Origin: Shewanella putrefaciens | GTDB taxonomy: Bacteria > Pseudomonadota > Gammaproteobacteria > Enterobacterales > Shewanellaceae | Assembly: GCF_016406325.1 (NCBI RefSeq) | Contig: NZ_CP066370.1 | Location: forward strand, 2,232,001-2,296,000 | Reading direction: 5' to 3' | DNA length: 64,000 nt | Shown here: one piece after another, positions 1 through 11,282 of the stretch | Layout: each line of letters starts with the position of its first letter | Position numbering within the stretch: the first letter of the stretch is position 1 | Position numbers and translations under genes: made by a program | The notes under the pieces: model-generated | The model's database searches: none | What the model saw: the letters and a program-made list of their open reading frames with translations, nothing else | Told to the model about the DNA's origin: nothing

Positions 1-1
1 T

Positions 2-274
2 CCTGAAAAAATTGCCTATGCAACCAGTCACAGTATTAATGGCCCTTGGAAATACCAAGGAATTCTTAATGAAGTTGCCGGTAATTCACCGACAAATCAT
101 CAAGCCATTATCGAATTTAAAGGCAAATCCTACTTTATCTATCACACAGGTGCTTCGCAGGATAATGGTGGAGAGTTTAGACGTTCTGTGGCAATTGACC
201 CGCTCTACTACAATGAAGATGGCACCATTAAACGTATTCATATGACCACAGAAGGTATTTCAGCGGCACAATAG
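2..274 (+). CDS. Glycoside hydrolase family 43 protein, C-terminal fragment (cut by window edge)
   Basis: Only the last 90 residues are in the window; the frame enters from the left edge and contains only one internal ATG, so it has no start here. The translation contains NHQAIIEFKGKSYFIYHTG followed by FRRSVAID and YNEDGTIKRI. These match the end of the GH43 five-bladed propeller (the NHxxI...YFIYHTG segment and the RxxxIDPL..N.DGTI tail). GH43 enzymes release arabinose or xylose from plant polysaccharides. It converges on the arabinose genes, so a role in supplying arabinose is likely, but the exact substrate cannot be read from this fragment. Confidence 0.75.
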   Translation, partial: PEKIAYATSHSINGPWKYQGILNEVAGNSPTNHQAIIEFKGKSYFIYHTGASQDNGGEFRRSVAIDPLYYNEDGTIKRIHMTTEGISAAQ

Positions 275-294
275 CAGTTTAAGTCCTCATGTCA

Positions 295-334
295 GCGAAA
301 AACAAAAAGGTGATCTAATGGCAAAGATCACCTT
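295..334 (-). terminator. Intrinsic terminator of araR
   Basis: Nine-bp stem AAGGTGATC (307-315) / GATCACCTT (326-334) with a 10-nt loop. On the minus strand it is followed by TTTGTTTTT. It lies just after the araR stop and between two converging genes. Confidence 0.8.
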
Positions 335-348
335 ATGTAACAAACAGA

Positions 349-1065
349 TTAGTCTCGCTCAATATTTTTCTTTAATGTTTCTTGGGAAGTCGACAGCAGC
401 TTATTCATTTCGGCTTTGGCACGCACGCTGTCTCCTGCCGCTATCGCGGTATAAATGGCCTTATGACCCGGAAGTGATTGTAGAAAATCATCTTGAATCG
501 TACTGCTTAATCTAAACAATTCCAGCAATGCCGATTGAATGGAGACACCCAAAGACACCATAAATTCGTTATTGGTGGCATCCAGAATCGCCATATGAAA
601 CTCGATATCTGAGGTATATACCTCATCCGTACCCAGCTGTGCGGCTTCCATTTTGGCATAGGCAGCTTCAATGATTTCAAGCTGCTCTGGCGTACGTTTT
701 TTAGCGGCCAATTCTGCGGCGGCTGGCTCAAACACCTCACGAATTTCATACAACGAAGTGTAAAACTCTGGCGACGGTTTAGATTGGGAAAACCAGTTTA
801 AGATCACAGGATCAAACATGTTCCAATGACGACGCTCACGAATGCGGGTACCCAGTTTCGGCCGAGATTCGATTAGCCCCTTAGCCGTCAGCACCTTAAA
901 TGCCTCCCTTAACGATGTACGGGAGACCTCAAGTTCTTCACAGATGGTATTTTCATTAGGAATATATTCACCTGGTGCATAAAAACCGCCAACAATACGA
1001 GAACCCAGTTCGCTAGCCACCCAGTTGTGGATATTTTGCGGTCGGTTGTTTGCCTGATTTGCCAT
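349..1065 (-). CDS. araR: GntR/FadR-family transcriptional regulator, probable AraR
   Basis: A 238-aa regulator. Residues about 15-80 form the GntR winged helix (PNENTICEELEVSRTSLREAF, then a GLIESRP.LGTRI wing). The rest is an all-helical FCD ligand domain with the expected Asp/His residues (DIEFHMAIL and LPGHKAIY). The ATG has a good ribosome site (AGAGGG, 4 nt upstream). It closes the minus-strand arabinose block, and a copy of the box found before araB lies in its own upstream region (1138-1155), so it probably represses araBDA and itself. Shewanella species are known to use a GntR-type AraR unrelated to E. coli AraC; the assignment here rests on context. Confidence 0.8.
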   Translation of the reverse strand: MANQANNRPQNIHNWVASELGSRIVGGFYAPGEYIPNENTICEELEVSRTSLREAFKVLTAKGLIESRPKLGTRIRERRHWNMFDPVILNWFSQSKPSPEFYTSLYEIREVFEPAAAELAAKKRTPEQLEIIEAAYAKMEAAQLGTDEVYTSDIEFHMAILDATNNEFMVSLGVSIQSALLELFRLSSTIQDDFLQSLPGHKAIYTAIAAGDSVRAKAEMNKLLSTSQETLKKNIERD

Positions 1066-1137
1066 TGCGCCCTCTTTTGTCTTAGAAAATATGCCGAACT
1101 CAATCTAGATGAATAGGTGATAAACCTAAGATTTATC

Positions 1138-1155
1138 TAATGTTATAATACTACC
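1138..1155 (-). promoter_or_regulatory. Putative AraR operator upstream of araR
   Basis: On the minus strand the site reads GGTAGTATTATAACATTA. It differs from the two boxes upstream of araB only by purine-purine or pyrimidine-pyrimidine changes and lies 73 bp before the araR start, suggesting autoregulation. Confidence 0.5.
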
Positions 1156-1268
1156 TTTCCCTAAAAACGTAACAGGTAATTTTCATAAAGCCAAGAATTT
1201 ATGGGGATTTCAACCAAAGAAAAACATTGGTTTAGGTTTTTAGGGATAAGCCAATAATTGAACCAAGC

Positions 1269-1874
1269 CTATGCCGTCAGAAAGTAATCATTTTGGATAT
1301 CAAAATCGACAAGGACATCGACGACAAACATTCCTGCTGACTTAGCCGCTTGAATACCTGCTTTTGCATCTTCAAATACGATGCAGCGCGCTGGCGCGAT
1401 CCCCATCAATTCGGCGCAGCGTAAAAAGGTATCTGGAGCAGGTTTGGGTTCACTGACCTGATCTGCGCCTACCACATGATCGACCAGTTCAAGCAAACCA
1501 CACAAGGTTAATATCTCAACCGCTTCGCCAGTATAGGCCCCCGTTCCCACCGCCATAGGACGCTTCCCCTTATTTTGCTTAGCAAACTCGATTAAACGAG
1601 TCGGCTTAACATATAAATGCATGGTTTCTCGTACCAAGGCTTCTTTATACTCATTCATCGCTTCATAGCTTGCGGTTGGCGTGACGCCAAAATGGGCGAT
1701 AAGTATTTCAAGTGTTCCAATGGTCGGTACGCCAGCAAGAGAGCGCATTAACGCTGCATCAATCGGGATCCCAAAGTGACTTAGTGTTTGTCGCCATGCC
1801 TGTTCATGTAGCTGACCGCTGTCCACCAAAGTGCCATCCATATCAAAAATAATGCCATCAAAATTTGTATACAT
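1269..1874 (-). CDS. HAD-superfamily sugar-phosphate phosphatase/phosphoglucomutase-like
   Basis: About 201 aa. The HAD motif I DMDGTLVDS (nucleophile Asp) is at the N-terminus. A helical cap follows, then motif IV as FEDAKAGIQAAKSAGM near the C-terminus. The overall pattern is that of the beta-phosphoglucomutase/YqaB/YniC group, which act on small sugar phosphates. I chose the ATG at 1874 (MYTNFDG) over a TTG 12 nt earlier that lies directly against the AGAGG motif. The gene lies between araA and araR. A role in clearing misphosphorylated pentoses is plausible but not shown. Confidence 0.7.
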   Translation of the reverse strand: MYTNFDGIIFDMDGTLVDSGQLHEQAWRQTLSHFGIPIDAALMRSLAGVPTIGTLEILIAHFGVTPTASYEAMNEYKEALVRETMHLYVKPTRLIEFAKQNKGKRPMAVGTGAYTGEAVEILTLCGLLELVDHVVGADQVSEPKPAPDTFLRCAELMGIAPARCIVFEDAKAGIQAAKSAGMFVVDVLVDFDIQNDYFLTA

Positions 1875-1930
1875 GTTGTGTTTCAACCTCTTGGACGGGG
1901 AACCATTAGCAAATAAAGAACTCAGCTTCG

Positions 1931-1965
1931 GACATAAAATACAAAGCCGCCCTAGGGCGGCTCTT
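1931..1965 (-). terminator. Hairpin after araA (terminator or attenuator)
   Basis: Perfect 18-bp palindrome AGCCGCCCTAGGGCGGCT (1945-1962), followed on the minus strand by TTGTATTTT. It separates araA from the HAD gene and would lower read-through. Confidence 0.65.
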
Positions 1966-1981
1966 AACTTAAGAAGATAAA

Positions 1982-3484
1982 TTATAGCCCTCTTGCTAGG
2001 CCGTAATAAACGGAATTTTGACGTAATTCATTTTTGAACTGACGAATTTGAGTGTCGGCATCAATAATCACTAATTCAGCCCCCGCCATTTCAGCAAAAT
2101 CGACAATGTTTTCAGTCGATATCGCTTGGCTATAGGCCGAGTGATGCGCGCCGCCCGCATGGATCCACGCCGCTGCTGCAATTGACAAATTTGGACGCGG
2201 TTCCCAAAGTGCAGAAGCAACAGGTAAGTTTGGTAAATCCTGTGGCGGTGTCACTGTGTCTAATTCGTTGAGGATAATACGGAAACGATTACCAAGATCG
2301 ATTGTCGATACGTTAATGGCAGGCCCCGCTCTCCCCGTAAACAGTAAGCGTGGCACATCACAGCGCACACCTATAGTGTGGCGATGCACTTCTAAACGTG
2401 GTTTGCTAGCAGCAATAGATGGACACACTTCGAGCATATGTGCGCCGAGCACTTGATCCGTCGCGCCGAAGTTATAGGTGTAATCCTCCATAAAGGAAGT
2501 ACCTCCAACACGGCCTTGTCCCATCACTTTCATGATGCGTACCATCGCAGCGGTTTTCCAATCACCTTCGCCGCCATAGCCAATACCATTGGCCATCAAA
2601 CGCTGTGTCGCTAACCCTGGTAATCCCGTCATTCCCGTTAAGTTTTCAAAGCAGTTCGTAAAAGCACCAAACTCGCCATCCTTTAAGAACTGCGCTAACC
2701 CGAGTTCGATTTTGGCTTCTTTTCTTAAACGATCGAGTTGGTATTCATCATTAAACAATTCGTTGCTAATAATATATTCGCTCGCATAGCGGTCAATTTG
2801 AGCCGTGATATCATTTTCGCTAATGGCATTAATGGCATCATTGAGTTCGCCTAAACTGTAGGCATGCACTTCGTAACCGAATTGAATTTGTGCCGCAACT
2901 TTATCACCTTCGGTCACTGCCACTTGGCGCATATTGTCACCAAAGCGAGCAATACGAAGATTTTGACTTTCGTTCCAGCCTGCTGCCGCGCGGCACCAAT
3001 CATCCACTTGGGCTTGTACATCGTTTGTTTGCCAATGCCCTACAACCACTTTGCGCTCTTTACGCATCCGAGTGCCGATATAACCAAACTCGCGGCAACC
3101 GTGGGCACTTTGGTGAGTGTTCATATAATTCATATTAATGTCGGCCCAAGGCAGTTCGGCATTAAATTGAGTATGCAAATGCATAAAAGGTTTGCTGAGT
3201 TCATTCAGTCCCGCTATCCACATTTTGGCTGGCGAGAAAGTGTGCATCCACAGGATAATCCCGACACAGTTTTCGTCGCTGTTAGCAGCTTGGCACACCG
3301 CGTAAATTTCGCGGGGAGATTTAACCGTGGGTTTATAGACAACTTCCATTGAAATTGCATCAGACTGATTAAATCCGTTGACAATTTGTTCACTGTTTTT
3401 TGCGACTTGCTCTAACACTTTGGGCCCGTACAATTCCTGCGACCCCGTGACAAACCACACTTGTTTTTGTTTGAATGCTTTCAT
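1982..3484 (-). CDS. araA: L-arabinose isomerase
   Basis: 500 aa, the same length as the E. coli enzyme, which converts L-arabinose to L-ribulose in the cytoplasm with Mn2+. The N-terminus [13 protein letters not shown] is the family signature. Metal and catalytic residues are visible in [25 protein letters not shown] and the C-terminal [11 protein letters not shown]. The frame is open 15 nt further upstream, but the ATG at 3484 has the ribosome site (GAGAG, 4 nt away) and matches the family start. It is the third gene of araB-araD-araA; the araD stop is 45 bp upstream. Confidence 0.97.
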   Translation of the reverse strand: MKAFKQKQVWFVTGSQELYGPKVLEQVAKNSEQIVNGFNQSDAISMEVVYKPTVKSPREIYAVCQAANSDENCVGIILWMHTFSPAKMWIAGLNELSKPFMHLHTQFNAELPWADINMNYMNTHQSAHGCREFGYIGTRMRKERKVVVGHWQTNDVQAQVDDWCRAAAGWNESQNLRIARFGDNMRQVAVTEGDKVAAQIQFGYEVHAYSLGELNDAINAISENDITAQIDRYASEYIISNELFNDEYQLDRLRKEAKIELGLAQFLKDGEFGAFTNCFENLTGMTGLPGLATQRLMANGIGYGGEGDWKTAAMVRIMKVMGQGRVGGTSFMEDYTYNFGATDQVLGAHMLEVCPSIAASKPRLEVHRHTIGVRCDVPRLLFTGRAGPAINVSTIDLGNRFRIILNELDTVTPPQDLPNLPVASALWEPRPNLSIAAAAWIHAGGAHHSAYSQAISTENIVDFAEMAGAELVIIDADTQIRQFKNELRQNSVYYGLARGL

Positions 3485-3529
3485 ATCGCTCTCTCTCATC
3501 TTTAAATTCAGTTATTCAGAACAGGAAAC

Positions 3530-4225
3530 TTATTTGTCTTGACCATAGTAAGCATCTTTGCCGTGCTTACGCAGATAGTGCTTATCTATAAGCTCTTGTT
3601 TTAATGATGTTATATTCGGTGACAATGTCTTAGTGAGGTATGCCATTCTGGCAATTTCTTCAAGCAGAACGGCGTGGTAAACAGATTTGGCGGCACTGTC
3701 TCCCCACGTAAATGGTGCATGCCCTGCCACAATGACCATAGGTGACTCACTCGGGTTTCTATCAGCAAAACAATCGAGAATCTGTACACCAGTTTCTTCT
3801 TCGTAGTCGCGACTAATTTGGTCATCACGCATCACAGCTGTACAGGGGATCTCGCCGTAAACATAATCGGCTTGAGTGGTACCCAAACAAGGGATTGCAA
3901 TTTGCGCCTGTGCCCATGCGGTGGCATAGGTGGAATGCGTATGGGTAATGCCCCCAATACTTTCCCACTGGCGATACAAGTAAGTGTGGGTTTTAGTGTC
4001 AGATGATGGACGTAAACGTCCCTCGACGATGTGGTTTTCAAGATCGACAATAACGATATCTTCAACCTTAAGATCTTCGTAGGGTACGCCGCTGGGCTTA
4101 ATACCGATGACACCACGCTTGCGATCAATTTGTGACACATTGCCAAAGGTATAGGTCACTAAATGACGCTTTTCGAGCTCCATATTGGCTTCATAAACTT
4201 CGCGTTTAAGTTCTATAAATGACAT
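3530..4225 (-). CDS. araD: L-ribulose-5-phosphate 4-epimerase
   Basis: 231 aa, as in E. coli AraD. It turns L-ribulose-5-phosphate into D-xylulose-5-phosphate, the entry point to the pentose phosphate pathway. Class II aldolase fold; the zinc-binding histidines lie in THTHSTYATAW and VAGHAPFTWG, and the phosphate-binding GNVS and SSDTKTH motifs are present. The start MSFIELKREV is chosen because GGAG precedes it and it aligns with known AraD. Its ATG follows the araB stop by a single base, which suggests translational coupling. Confidence 0.97.
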   Translation of the reverse strand: MSFIELKREVYEANMELEKRHLVTYTFGNVSQIDRKRGVIGIKPSGVPYEDLKVEDIVIVDLENHIVEGRLRPSSDTKTHTYLYRQWESIGGITHTHSTYATAWAQAQIAIPCLGTTQADYVYGEIPCTAVMRDDQISRDYEEETGVQILDCFADRNPSESPMVIVAGHAPFTWGDSAAKSVYHAVLLEEIARMAYLTKTLSPNITSLKQELIDKHYLRKHGKDAYYGQDK

Positions 4226-4226
4226 A

Positions 4227-5900
4227 TTATTTCGCTCCATCAACATAATGGCCTAGGGCTAGATACGCTTGATAAAGCATTTGGTATTTTTCTGCATTGA
4301 TGGGATTAGACTGATAGGTTTTAGCTACATTTGAAGCCATCACAGCTTGAGCGCTTAATACATCGGGATAAATACCCGCCGCCGTTGCGGCATAAATAGC
4401 GGCGCCTAAGGCACAGCTTTGTTCACTTTCCAGCACGTCAATATTACAATTCCACACATCCGCGCAGGTTTGCATAATAAAATCAGACTTTTTAGAGATG
4501 CCGCCAATGGTCACGACATGATCTATCCGCACCCCCTCCTCCTTAAAGCGTTCAATAATCGCCCTTGCTCCGTAGGCACTGGCCTCGACTAAGGCTTTAA
4601 AGACGTGCGGTGCATGGCTACCCATGGTTAAGCCGCTGATCGCCATAGAAACGGATTGATCGGCATCGGGGGTACGGCGTCCGTTAATCCAATCTAGCGC
4701 GACAATGCCTGTTTCACTGACGGGAAGATTAGCCGCGGCCTCACCGAGTTTTGCTAAGGTTTCATCTTCAAGTTGTGCAATAAGTTTAGCTTTCACCTCA
4801 TCGTCAAATAGTGCAGAGGTATTGATCTGTTTAATGGGCCAAAGGGTGAGATCCTTAAACCAAGCATACAAATCGCCAAAGGCCGACTGCCCTGCTTCAA
4901 GACCAATCATCCCCGGTAACACTGAACCATCAACTTGGCCACAAATGCCTTTAATACACCGCTCACCAATGTCTTCATAACTGGCAACGGTAATATCGCA
5001 GGTCGATGTCCCCATCACCTTAGTCAGTACGCCCGCTTTAACATTGGCACCAACCGCACCGGCATGGCAGTCAAACGCACCGAACGACACGATAACATCG
5101 GTCGATAATCCTAGATTGGCTGCCCACTCAGGGATTAAAGTACCGCAGACTTTATCTGAAGTGCAGGTTTCCACGGGTAAGCGATCACGCAAACCATCGA
5201 GCAATGGATCAATACCAACAAAAAATTCATTCGGTGGATACCCATTCCATGACGCGTGCCACATGACTTTATGCCCTGATGCACAGCGCCCTGCCTTATA
5301 GACCTTAGGGTGAGTTGTGCCTGTCATTAGCGCGGTGATCCAATCACAGTGCTCAACCCAACTGTATGCCGCTTGTCTTACTTCGGTATCATGGCGCAGA
5401 ACATATAAAGCCTTGGCCCAGAACCACTCAGATGAGTAGATCCCACCCTCATATTTAAGATAATTTTCTTTAGCCACCTTTGCCGCAGCAGTAATTTGCT
5501 GTGCCTCTAGAATAGCGCTATGGTCTTTCCAGAGTAAAAACATTGCATTAGGGTTATTAGCAAATTCGTCTTTAAGTGCCAATGCCATACCTGACTCATC
5601 GACAGCAATCGGAGTAGAACCTGTGGTATCGACACTCAAACCACACACTTTTTCAGCGGCTCCCGGTGGCGCTTTAGTCCAGAGTCCCTGAACAACGTCA
5701 ATTAAACTTTCAATATAATCGAGTGGATGCTGCCTAAATTGATTTTTAGCAGGATCGCAAAATAACCCCTTTTTCCAACGTGGGTAATAAACCACATTAG
5801 TGGCAACCTCTACACCTGTCTGCGTATCAACCAATAACGCGCGAACTGAGTCAGAGCCGTAATCTAGCCCTAACGCGTAAGACCCTAAAACATTAGCCAT
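4227..5900 (-). CDS. araB: Ribulokinase
   Basis: 557 aa, FGGY-type sugar kinase that phosphorylates L-ribulose with ATP. N-terminal phosphate loop GLDYGSDSVRALLVDT, catalytic Asp in FGAFDCHAGAVGA, and a C-terminal adenosine region with GGISKKSDFIMQTCADVWN. It starts at MANVLG (ATG at 5900) rather than the ATG two codons earlier, because GGGG abuts the earlier one and is well spaced from the later. First gene of the arabinose operon, with two putative AraR boxes 62 and 89 bp upstream. Confidence 0.96.
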   Translation of the reverse strand: MANVLGSYALGLDYGSDSVRALLVDTQTGVEVATNVVYYPRWKKGLFCDPAKNQFRQHPLDYIESLIDVVQGLWTKAPPGAAEKVCGLSVDTTGSTPIAVDESGMALALKDEFANNPNAMFLLWKDHSAILEAQQITAAAKVAKENYLKYEGGIYSSEWFWAKALYVLRHDTEVRQAAYSWVEHCDWITALMTGTTHPKVYKAGRCASGHKVMWHASWNGYPPNEFFVGIDPLLDGLRDRLPVETCTSDKVCGTLIPEWAANLGLSTDVIVSFGAFDCHAGAVGANVKAGVLTKVMGTSTCDITVASYEDIGERCIKGICGQVDGSVLPGMIGLEAGQSAFGDLYAWFKDLTLWPIKQINTSALFDDEVKAKLIAQLEDETLAKLGEAAANLPVSETGIVALDWINGRRTPDADQSVSMAISGLTMGSHAPHVFKALVEASAYGARAIIERFKEEGVRIDHVVTIGGISKKSDFIMQTCADVWNCNIDVLESEQSCALGAAIYAATAAGIYPDVLSAQAVMASNVAKTYQSNPINAEKYQMLYQAYLALGHYVDGAK

Positions 5901-5961
5901 TAGCATCCCCGTACATTGAACTCTGCCCTAACCAAGTGAGTGCAGATGACATCAAAACATT

Positions 5962-5979
5962 TAGTACTACAATACTACT
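5962..5979 (-). promoter_or_regulatory. Putative AraR operator 1 before araB
   Basis: Minus strand AGTAGTATTGTAGTACTA. It is the copy nearest araB and is itself partly palindromic (TAGTA...TACTA arms at 5962-5980). It shares the TARTATTRTAR core with the other two boxes. Confidence 0.55.
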
Positions 5980-5988
5980 ATAGCTTAA

Positions 5989-6006
5989 TGGTATTACAAT
6001 ATTATT
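5989..6006 (-). promoter_or_regulatory. Putative AraR operator 2 before araB
   Basis: Minus strand AATAATATTGTAATACCA, 27 bp (start to start) from operator 1 and so on nearly the same face or half a turn off. It shares the same core. Confidence 0.5.
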
Positions 6007-6095
6007 TTAATTGGGAATGATAAATTTTTTAACATCACCAAACAGCAAGGGAGGTTTTTGATGATGAAAAAGAGGAGTTATTCAGGATTTGAGGA

Positions 6096-6127
6096 TAAAA
6101 AAAAGCGAATGCACTGTGGCATTCGCT
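6096..6127 (-). terminator. Intrinsic terminator of serC
   Basis: Stem AGCGAATGC (6104-6112) / GCATTCGCT (6119-6127), followed on the minus strand by a run of eight T. It ends the serC transcript in the 338-bp gap between serC and araB; apart from the araB boxes I see nothing else in that gap. Confidence 0.8.
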
Positions 6128-6238
6128 GTTTACTGCTTGACATCTTTTGGTGGTACCCCAAAAAAGTGAAAAAATATTTTGGGATATTTCGCGGTCAAAT
6201 CAACATGACTTTATCGCTAATATTTAAATAAGCCTGTG

Positions 6239-7330
6239 TTAGCGGTACTTTGCGGCAAACTCATTCATAAACTTCACTAACGCGATAACGCCCTCAAGTG
6301 GCATAGCATTGTAAAGGCTAGCGCGCATACCGCCGACAATTCGGTGGCCTTTTAAGGCCACGAGCCCTGCGACTTGTGCTTGCTTTAAGAACTCACCATC
6401 AAGTGTTTCATCAGCGAGCTGAAAGGTCACATTCATTTGTGAACGGTTAGAAGCAACAACACCATTACGATAAAAGGTATTACTGTCGATGCATTGGTAC
6501 AGCATTTGTGCTTTTTGTTGATTAATTTTTGCAATACTCACAATGCCACCAATGGACTTAAGCCAAGCAAAGACTTCAGCGGCGAGATACCAAGCAAAGG
6601 TTGGCGGTGTGTTGAACATAGAATCATGTTCTACGGCTAAACGGTAATCCATGATGGACGATTGCACTAAACTCGGCAGTTTGAGCATGTCATCATGCAC
6701 GATAACAATTGATAATCCCGATGGACCAATGTTTTTTTGTGCACCTGCGTAAATCAAGCCATAACGACTAACATCGATTTCGCGCGACATAATGGTTGAC
6801 GATAAATCGGCAACGATTGGCCATGGACTATCTAACTCATCAAAAATTTCGATACCATCTACTGTCTCATTTGGGCAGTAGTGAACATAACGATAATCGG
6901 CATCAATTTTATGGAGATCTGGCAATACTACAGCATTGAGTCCATTGTGTTTTTCAACAATATTTAGACTATCAATTTGGGCATCACCCGCCAGTTTTTG
7001 AGCTTCAGCTAAGGCGGAAGATGACCATTGGCCGCTGACTAAATACAGTGCTCTACCATTATTACCTAAAAAATTATTCACGACAGCGGAGAACTGTCCA
7101 CGACCACCGCCGTGCATAAATAGCACATGGTAATTGGCCGGAATATGCATCAACTCACGTAAATCAGCCTCGGCTTGCTTAGTCAGCGCGATAAACTCTT
7201 TACTTCTGTGGCTTATCTCCATCACGGAAACGCCTTGGCCATTCCAATCAAGTAATTCCTGTTGTGCTTTTTTCATTACCGCAGTAGGTAACATTGCAGG
7301 TCCAGCACAGAAATTATAAATCGCGCTCAC
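6239..7330 (-). CDS. serC: Phosphoserine aminotransferase
   Basis: 363 aa. A PLP enzyme that makes 3-phosphoserine from 3-phosphohydroxypyruvate (serine synthesis) and also serves pyridoxine synthesis. The N-terminus [14 protein letters not shown] and the PLP lysine in [13 protein letters not shown] are diagnostic. The frame is open upstream, but a GTG at 7330 gives the family start and has AGGAGA six bases away. It is monocistronic, downstream of gyrA but separated from it by a strong terminator. Confidence 0.96.
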   Translation of the reverse strand: MSAIYNFCAGPAMLPTAVMKKAQQELLDWNGQGVSVMEISHRSKEFIALTKQAEADLRELMHIPANYHVLFMHGGGRGQFSAVVNNFLGNNGRALYLVSGQWSSSALAEAQKLAGDAQIDSLNIVEKHNGLNAVVLPDLHKIDADYRYVHYCPNETVDGIEIFDELDSPWPIVADLSSTIMSREIDVSRYGLIYAGAQKNIGPSGLSIVIVHDDMLKLPSLVQSSIMDYRLAVEHDSMFNTPPTFAWYLAAEVFAWLKSIGGIVSIAKINQQKAQMLYQCIDSNTFYRNGVVASNRSQMNVTFQLADETLDGEFLKQAQVAGLVALKGHRIVGGMRASLYNAMPLEGVIALVKFMNEFAAKYR

Positions 7331-7385
7331 TGACACTCTCCTTATTTCCAACCATGATTTTTGTATTCATAACATGACTGTGCCC

Positions 7386-7416
7386 TTAAAAAAACGAGCG
7401 TCCAATTGGACGCTCG
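7386..7416 (-). terminator. Intrinsic terminator of gyrA
   Basis: Perfect 22-bp palindrome at 7395-7416 (arm CGAGCGTCCAA), followed on the minus strand by seven T. It lies 17 bp after the gyrA stop. Confidence 0.88.
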
Positions 7417-7432
7417 ATTTAAAGGCACTTAA

Positions 7433-10186
7433 TTAGTCTTCGTCTTGCTCATCGGCAAGTTCGTCGTCTTCATCGTCGTCCAGTTCATCCTCGTCGATAT
7501 CATCGTCAAGAGGTTCATTATTGGCTAATTCACCTTCAATGATCGCAGGAACGATCGGCAAACCATTTTCATCCAGTTCGATTTCATCATCTTCATCAGT
7601 TTGGATTTCATCAATACGCTGTAGACCAACCACTTTCTCGTCGCTTGCGGTACGAATAATAGTCACGCCTTGGGTATTACGACCGATAATAGAAACCCCC
7701 TTAGCCGGAGTACGGACTAACGTTCCTTTATCACTGATCAGCATGATTTCATCATTAGAGCCAACTTGTACTGCGCCAACGACCGCGCCATTACGCTCAC
7801 TCACCTTGATTGATACCACACCTTTAGTCGCACGGCTCTTCGCTGGGTATTCAGACAGTTGAGTCCGTTTACCGTAACCGTTTTCAGTCACAGTCAAAAT
7901 CGCACCATCGCCTTTCGGTACGATAAGCGACACGACTTTCTGGCCTTCTTCTAAACGGATACCACGAACGCCTGTTGCAGTGCGGCCCATAGGACGCAGT
8001 GACAACACTTCTTCACCGGTTTCAGGATCGGTTTTCACTTCGCCTGTTTCAGAATCACGAACTTTCTCACCAAAACGAACCACTTTACCTTCGTTTGAGA
8101 ACAACATGATTTCGTCATCACCGTTAGTGATATCGACACCGATCAGTTGGTCACCGTCTTTGAGATTAACGGCGATAATGCCGTTTGCACGTGGGTTGCT
8201 ATAAGCAGTCAGTGCGGTTTTCTTCACAGTACCGTTTGACGTCGCCATGATGATGTACTTGTCAGCCGCGTATTCACGCACAGGCAGAATCGCAGTGATG
8301 CGCTCGCCATCGGATAACGGCAACAAGTTAACAATTGGACGACCGCGGGCCGTACGGCTCGCCAGTGGTAATTGATAGACTTTCAGCCAGTACATCTTAC
8401 CAAAGTCAGAGAAGCACAAAATGGTGTCATGGGTATTGGCAACCAGCAGTTTTTCAACGAAATCTTCGTCTTTGACTTTAGTCGCCGCTTTACCTTTACC
8501 ACCACGGCGCTGGGCTTGATAATCGCTCAATGGTTGATATTTGGCATAACCTAAGTGAGACAAGGTCACTACAACGTCTTCTTCATTGATAAGATCTTCA
8601 AGACTCATATCAATTTCGTTGGCATTGATCACTGTGCGGCGAGCATCACCGTATTCCGTTAGGATTTCCTCAAGCTCTTCTTTGATCACTTCCATCAAAC
8701 GCTCAGGACTGCGCAAAATAAACAGCAGACCCGCGATAAATTCGAGTAATTCTTCGTATTCAGCGATAATCTTATCGTGTTCAAGACCGGTCAAACGGTG
8801 TAAACGCAGTTCCAGAATCGCCTGAGCTTGTTGCTCAGTCAGGAAGTATTGACCATCACGAATACCGTATTGTGGCTCTAACCACTCTGGACGCGCGGCG
8901 TCATCGCCCGCTTTTTCCAGCATGCCTTGAACATGGCCTAATTCCCAACCTTGCTCAACCAATTTCACTTTGGCATCAGCAGGCGTTGGCGAGGCTTTGA
9001 TCAGCGCAATAATTGGGTCGATATTGGCGAGCGCTACCGCTAAGGCTTCCAAAATATGGGCGCGCTCACGGGCTTTACGTAATTCAAAAACGGTACGACG
9101 CGTCACTACTTCACGGCGATGCAAAATAAAGCATTCAAGCATTTCTTTAAGGTTAAACAGTTTAGGCTGACCATTGGTCAGGGCCACCATGTTAATCCCG
9201 AAAGAGCATTGCATTTGCGTTTGAGCATACAGGTTGTTTAATACGACCTCGCCCACTTCACCGCGCTTAATTTCGATAACAATACGCATACCGTCTTTGT
9301 CAGACTCGTCGCGTAGACCGCTTATCCCTTCAAGCTTTTTATCTTTCACCAGCTCGGCAATCTTCTCGATTAACCGGGCTTTGTTCACTTGATAAGGAAT
9401 TTCAGTGACGATAATGCGCTCGCGGCCATTATCTTCTGTTTCAATATCCGCCAGAGCACGCATGATCGCGCGGCCACGGCCCGTTTTATAGGCATCAATA
9501 ATTCCTTTACGGCCATTGATAATCGCCGCAGTGGGAAAATCTGGACCTGGGATATATTCCATCAACTGTTCAATCGACAGTGAAGGTTCTTCAATCAATG
9601 CCAAACAGCCCTTGACCACTTCGGTTAGGTTGTGGGGTGGGATGTTGGTTGCCATACCGACCGCAATACCTGATGAACCGTTAATTAACAGGTTAGGTAC
9701 GCGTGTAGGTAATACGGCTGGAATTTGTTCGGTGCCGTCGTAGTTAGGGACGAAATCCACTGTCTCTTTTTCAAGATCGGCCAGTAATTGGTGCGCTAAC
9801 TTATCCATACGGATTTCGGTATAACGCATTGCCGCCGCTGAGTCACCGTCGACCGAACCGAAGTTACCTTGGCCGTCTACTAAGGTATAACGCAGTGAGA
9901 ATGGCTGGGCCATACGGACGATAGTGTCATAAACAGCAGAATCACCATGGGGGTGATATTTACCGATGACGTCACCAACCACACGGGCAGATTTTTTGTA
10001 AGGCTTGTTCCAATCGTTCTTCAATTCACTCATGGCAAACAGAACGCGGCGATGAACCGGCTTTAAGCCGTCGCGCACGTCTGGTAATGCACGTCCCACG
10101 ATAACGCTCATGGCGTAATCAAGGTACGAATTCTTTAGTTCGTCTTCGATATTAATTGGCGAAATAGATGATGCCAGATCAGTCAT
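7433..10186 (-). CDS. gyrA: DNA gyrase subunit A
   Basis: 917 aa. Breaks and rejoins DNA to introduce negative supercoils, as A2B2 with GyrB. The start [18 protein letters not shown] is the family start; 38 more codons are open upstream but are not conserved gyrase sequence. Catalytic Tyr122 lies in RYTEIR. The quinolone-resistance region has Ser83 and Asp87 in [10 protein letters not shown], the susceptible residues. The GyrA box QRRGGKG precedes the beta-pinwheel domain. The C-terminal 55 or so residues are a very acidic Asp/Glu tail. Confidence 0.98.
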   Translation of the reverse strand: MTDLASSISPINIEDELKNSYLDYAMSVIVGRALPDVRDGLKPVHRRVLFAMSELKNDWNKPYKKSARVVGDVIGKYHPHGDSAVYDTIVRMAQPFSLRYTLVDGQGNFGSVDGDSAAAMRYTEIRMDKLAHQLLADLEKETVDFVPNYDGTEQIPAVLPTRVPNLLINGSSGIAVGMATNIPPHNLTEVVKGCLALIEEPSLSIEQLMEYIPGPDFPTAAIINGRKGIIDAYKTGRGRAIMRALADIETEDNGRERIIVTEIPYQVNKARLIEKIAELVKDKKLEGISGLRDESDKDGMRIVIEIKRGEVGEVVLNNLYAQTQMQCSFGINMVALTNGQPKLFNLKEMLECFILHRREVVTRRTVFELRKARERAHILEALAVALANIDPIIALIKASPTPADAKVKLVEQGWELGHVQGMLEKAGDDAARPEWLEPQYGIRDGQYFLTEQQAQAILELRLHRLTGLEHDKIIAEYEELLEFIAGLLFILRSPERLMEVIKEELEEILTEYGDARRTVINANEIDMSLEDLINEEDVVVTLSHLGYAKYQPLSDYQAQRRGGKGKAATKVKDEDFVEKLLVANTHDTILCFSDFGKMYWLKVYQLPLASRTARGRPIVNLLPLSDGERITAILPVREYAADKYIIMATSNGTVKKTALTAYSNPRANGIIAVNLKDGDQLIGVDITNGDDEIMLFSNEGKVVRFGEKVRDSETGEVKTDPETGEEVLSLRPMGRTATGVRGIRLEEGQKVVSLIVPKGDGAILTVTENGYGKRTQLSEYPAKSRATKGVVSIKVSERNGAVVGAVQVGSNDEIMLISDKGTLVRTPAKGVSIIGRNTQGVTIIRTASDEKVVGLQRIDEIQTDEDDEIELDENGLPIVPAIIEGELANNEPLDDDIDEDELDDDEDDELADEQDED

Positions 10187-11281
<1,095 letters not shown>

Positions 11282-11282
11282 C

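Noticed and set aside
12..245. 77-codon frame at the left edge
   Set aside because: Overlaps the GH43 tail, whose frame shows clear family motifs; the other frame has none.
2864..3352. 162-codon open frame antisense to araA
   Set aside because: Lies entirely opposite a well-conserved enzyme gene, has no ribosome site and no recognisable motif; a by-product of araA codon use.
5301..6060. Possible recent transfer of the arabinose block
   Set aside because: No insertion sequence, tRNA, integrase or direct repeats at its edges, and base use looks like the flanking genes by eye; cannot be supported from the sequence alone.
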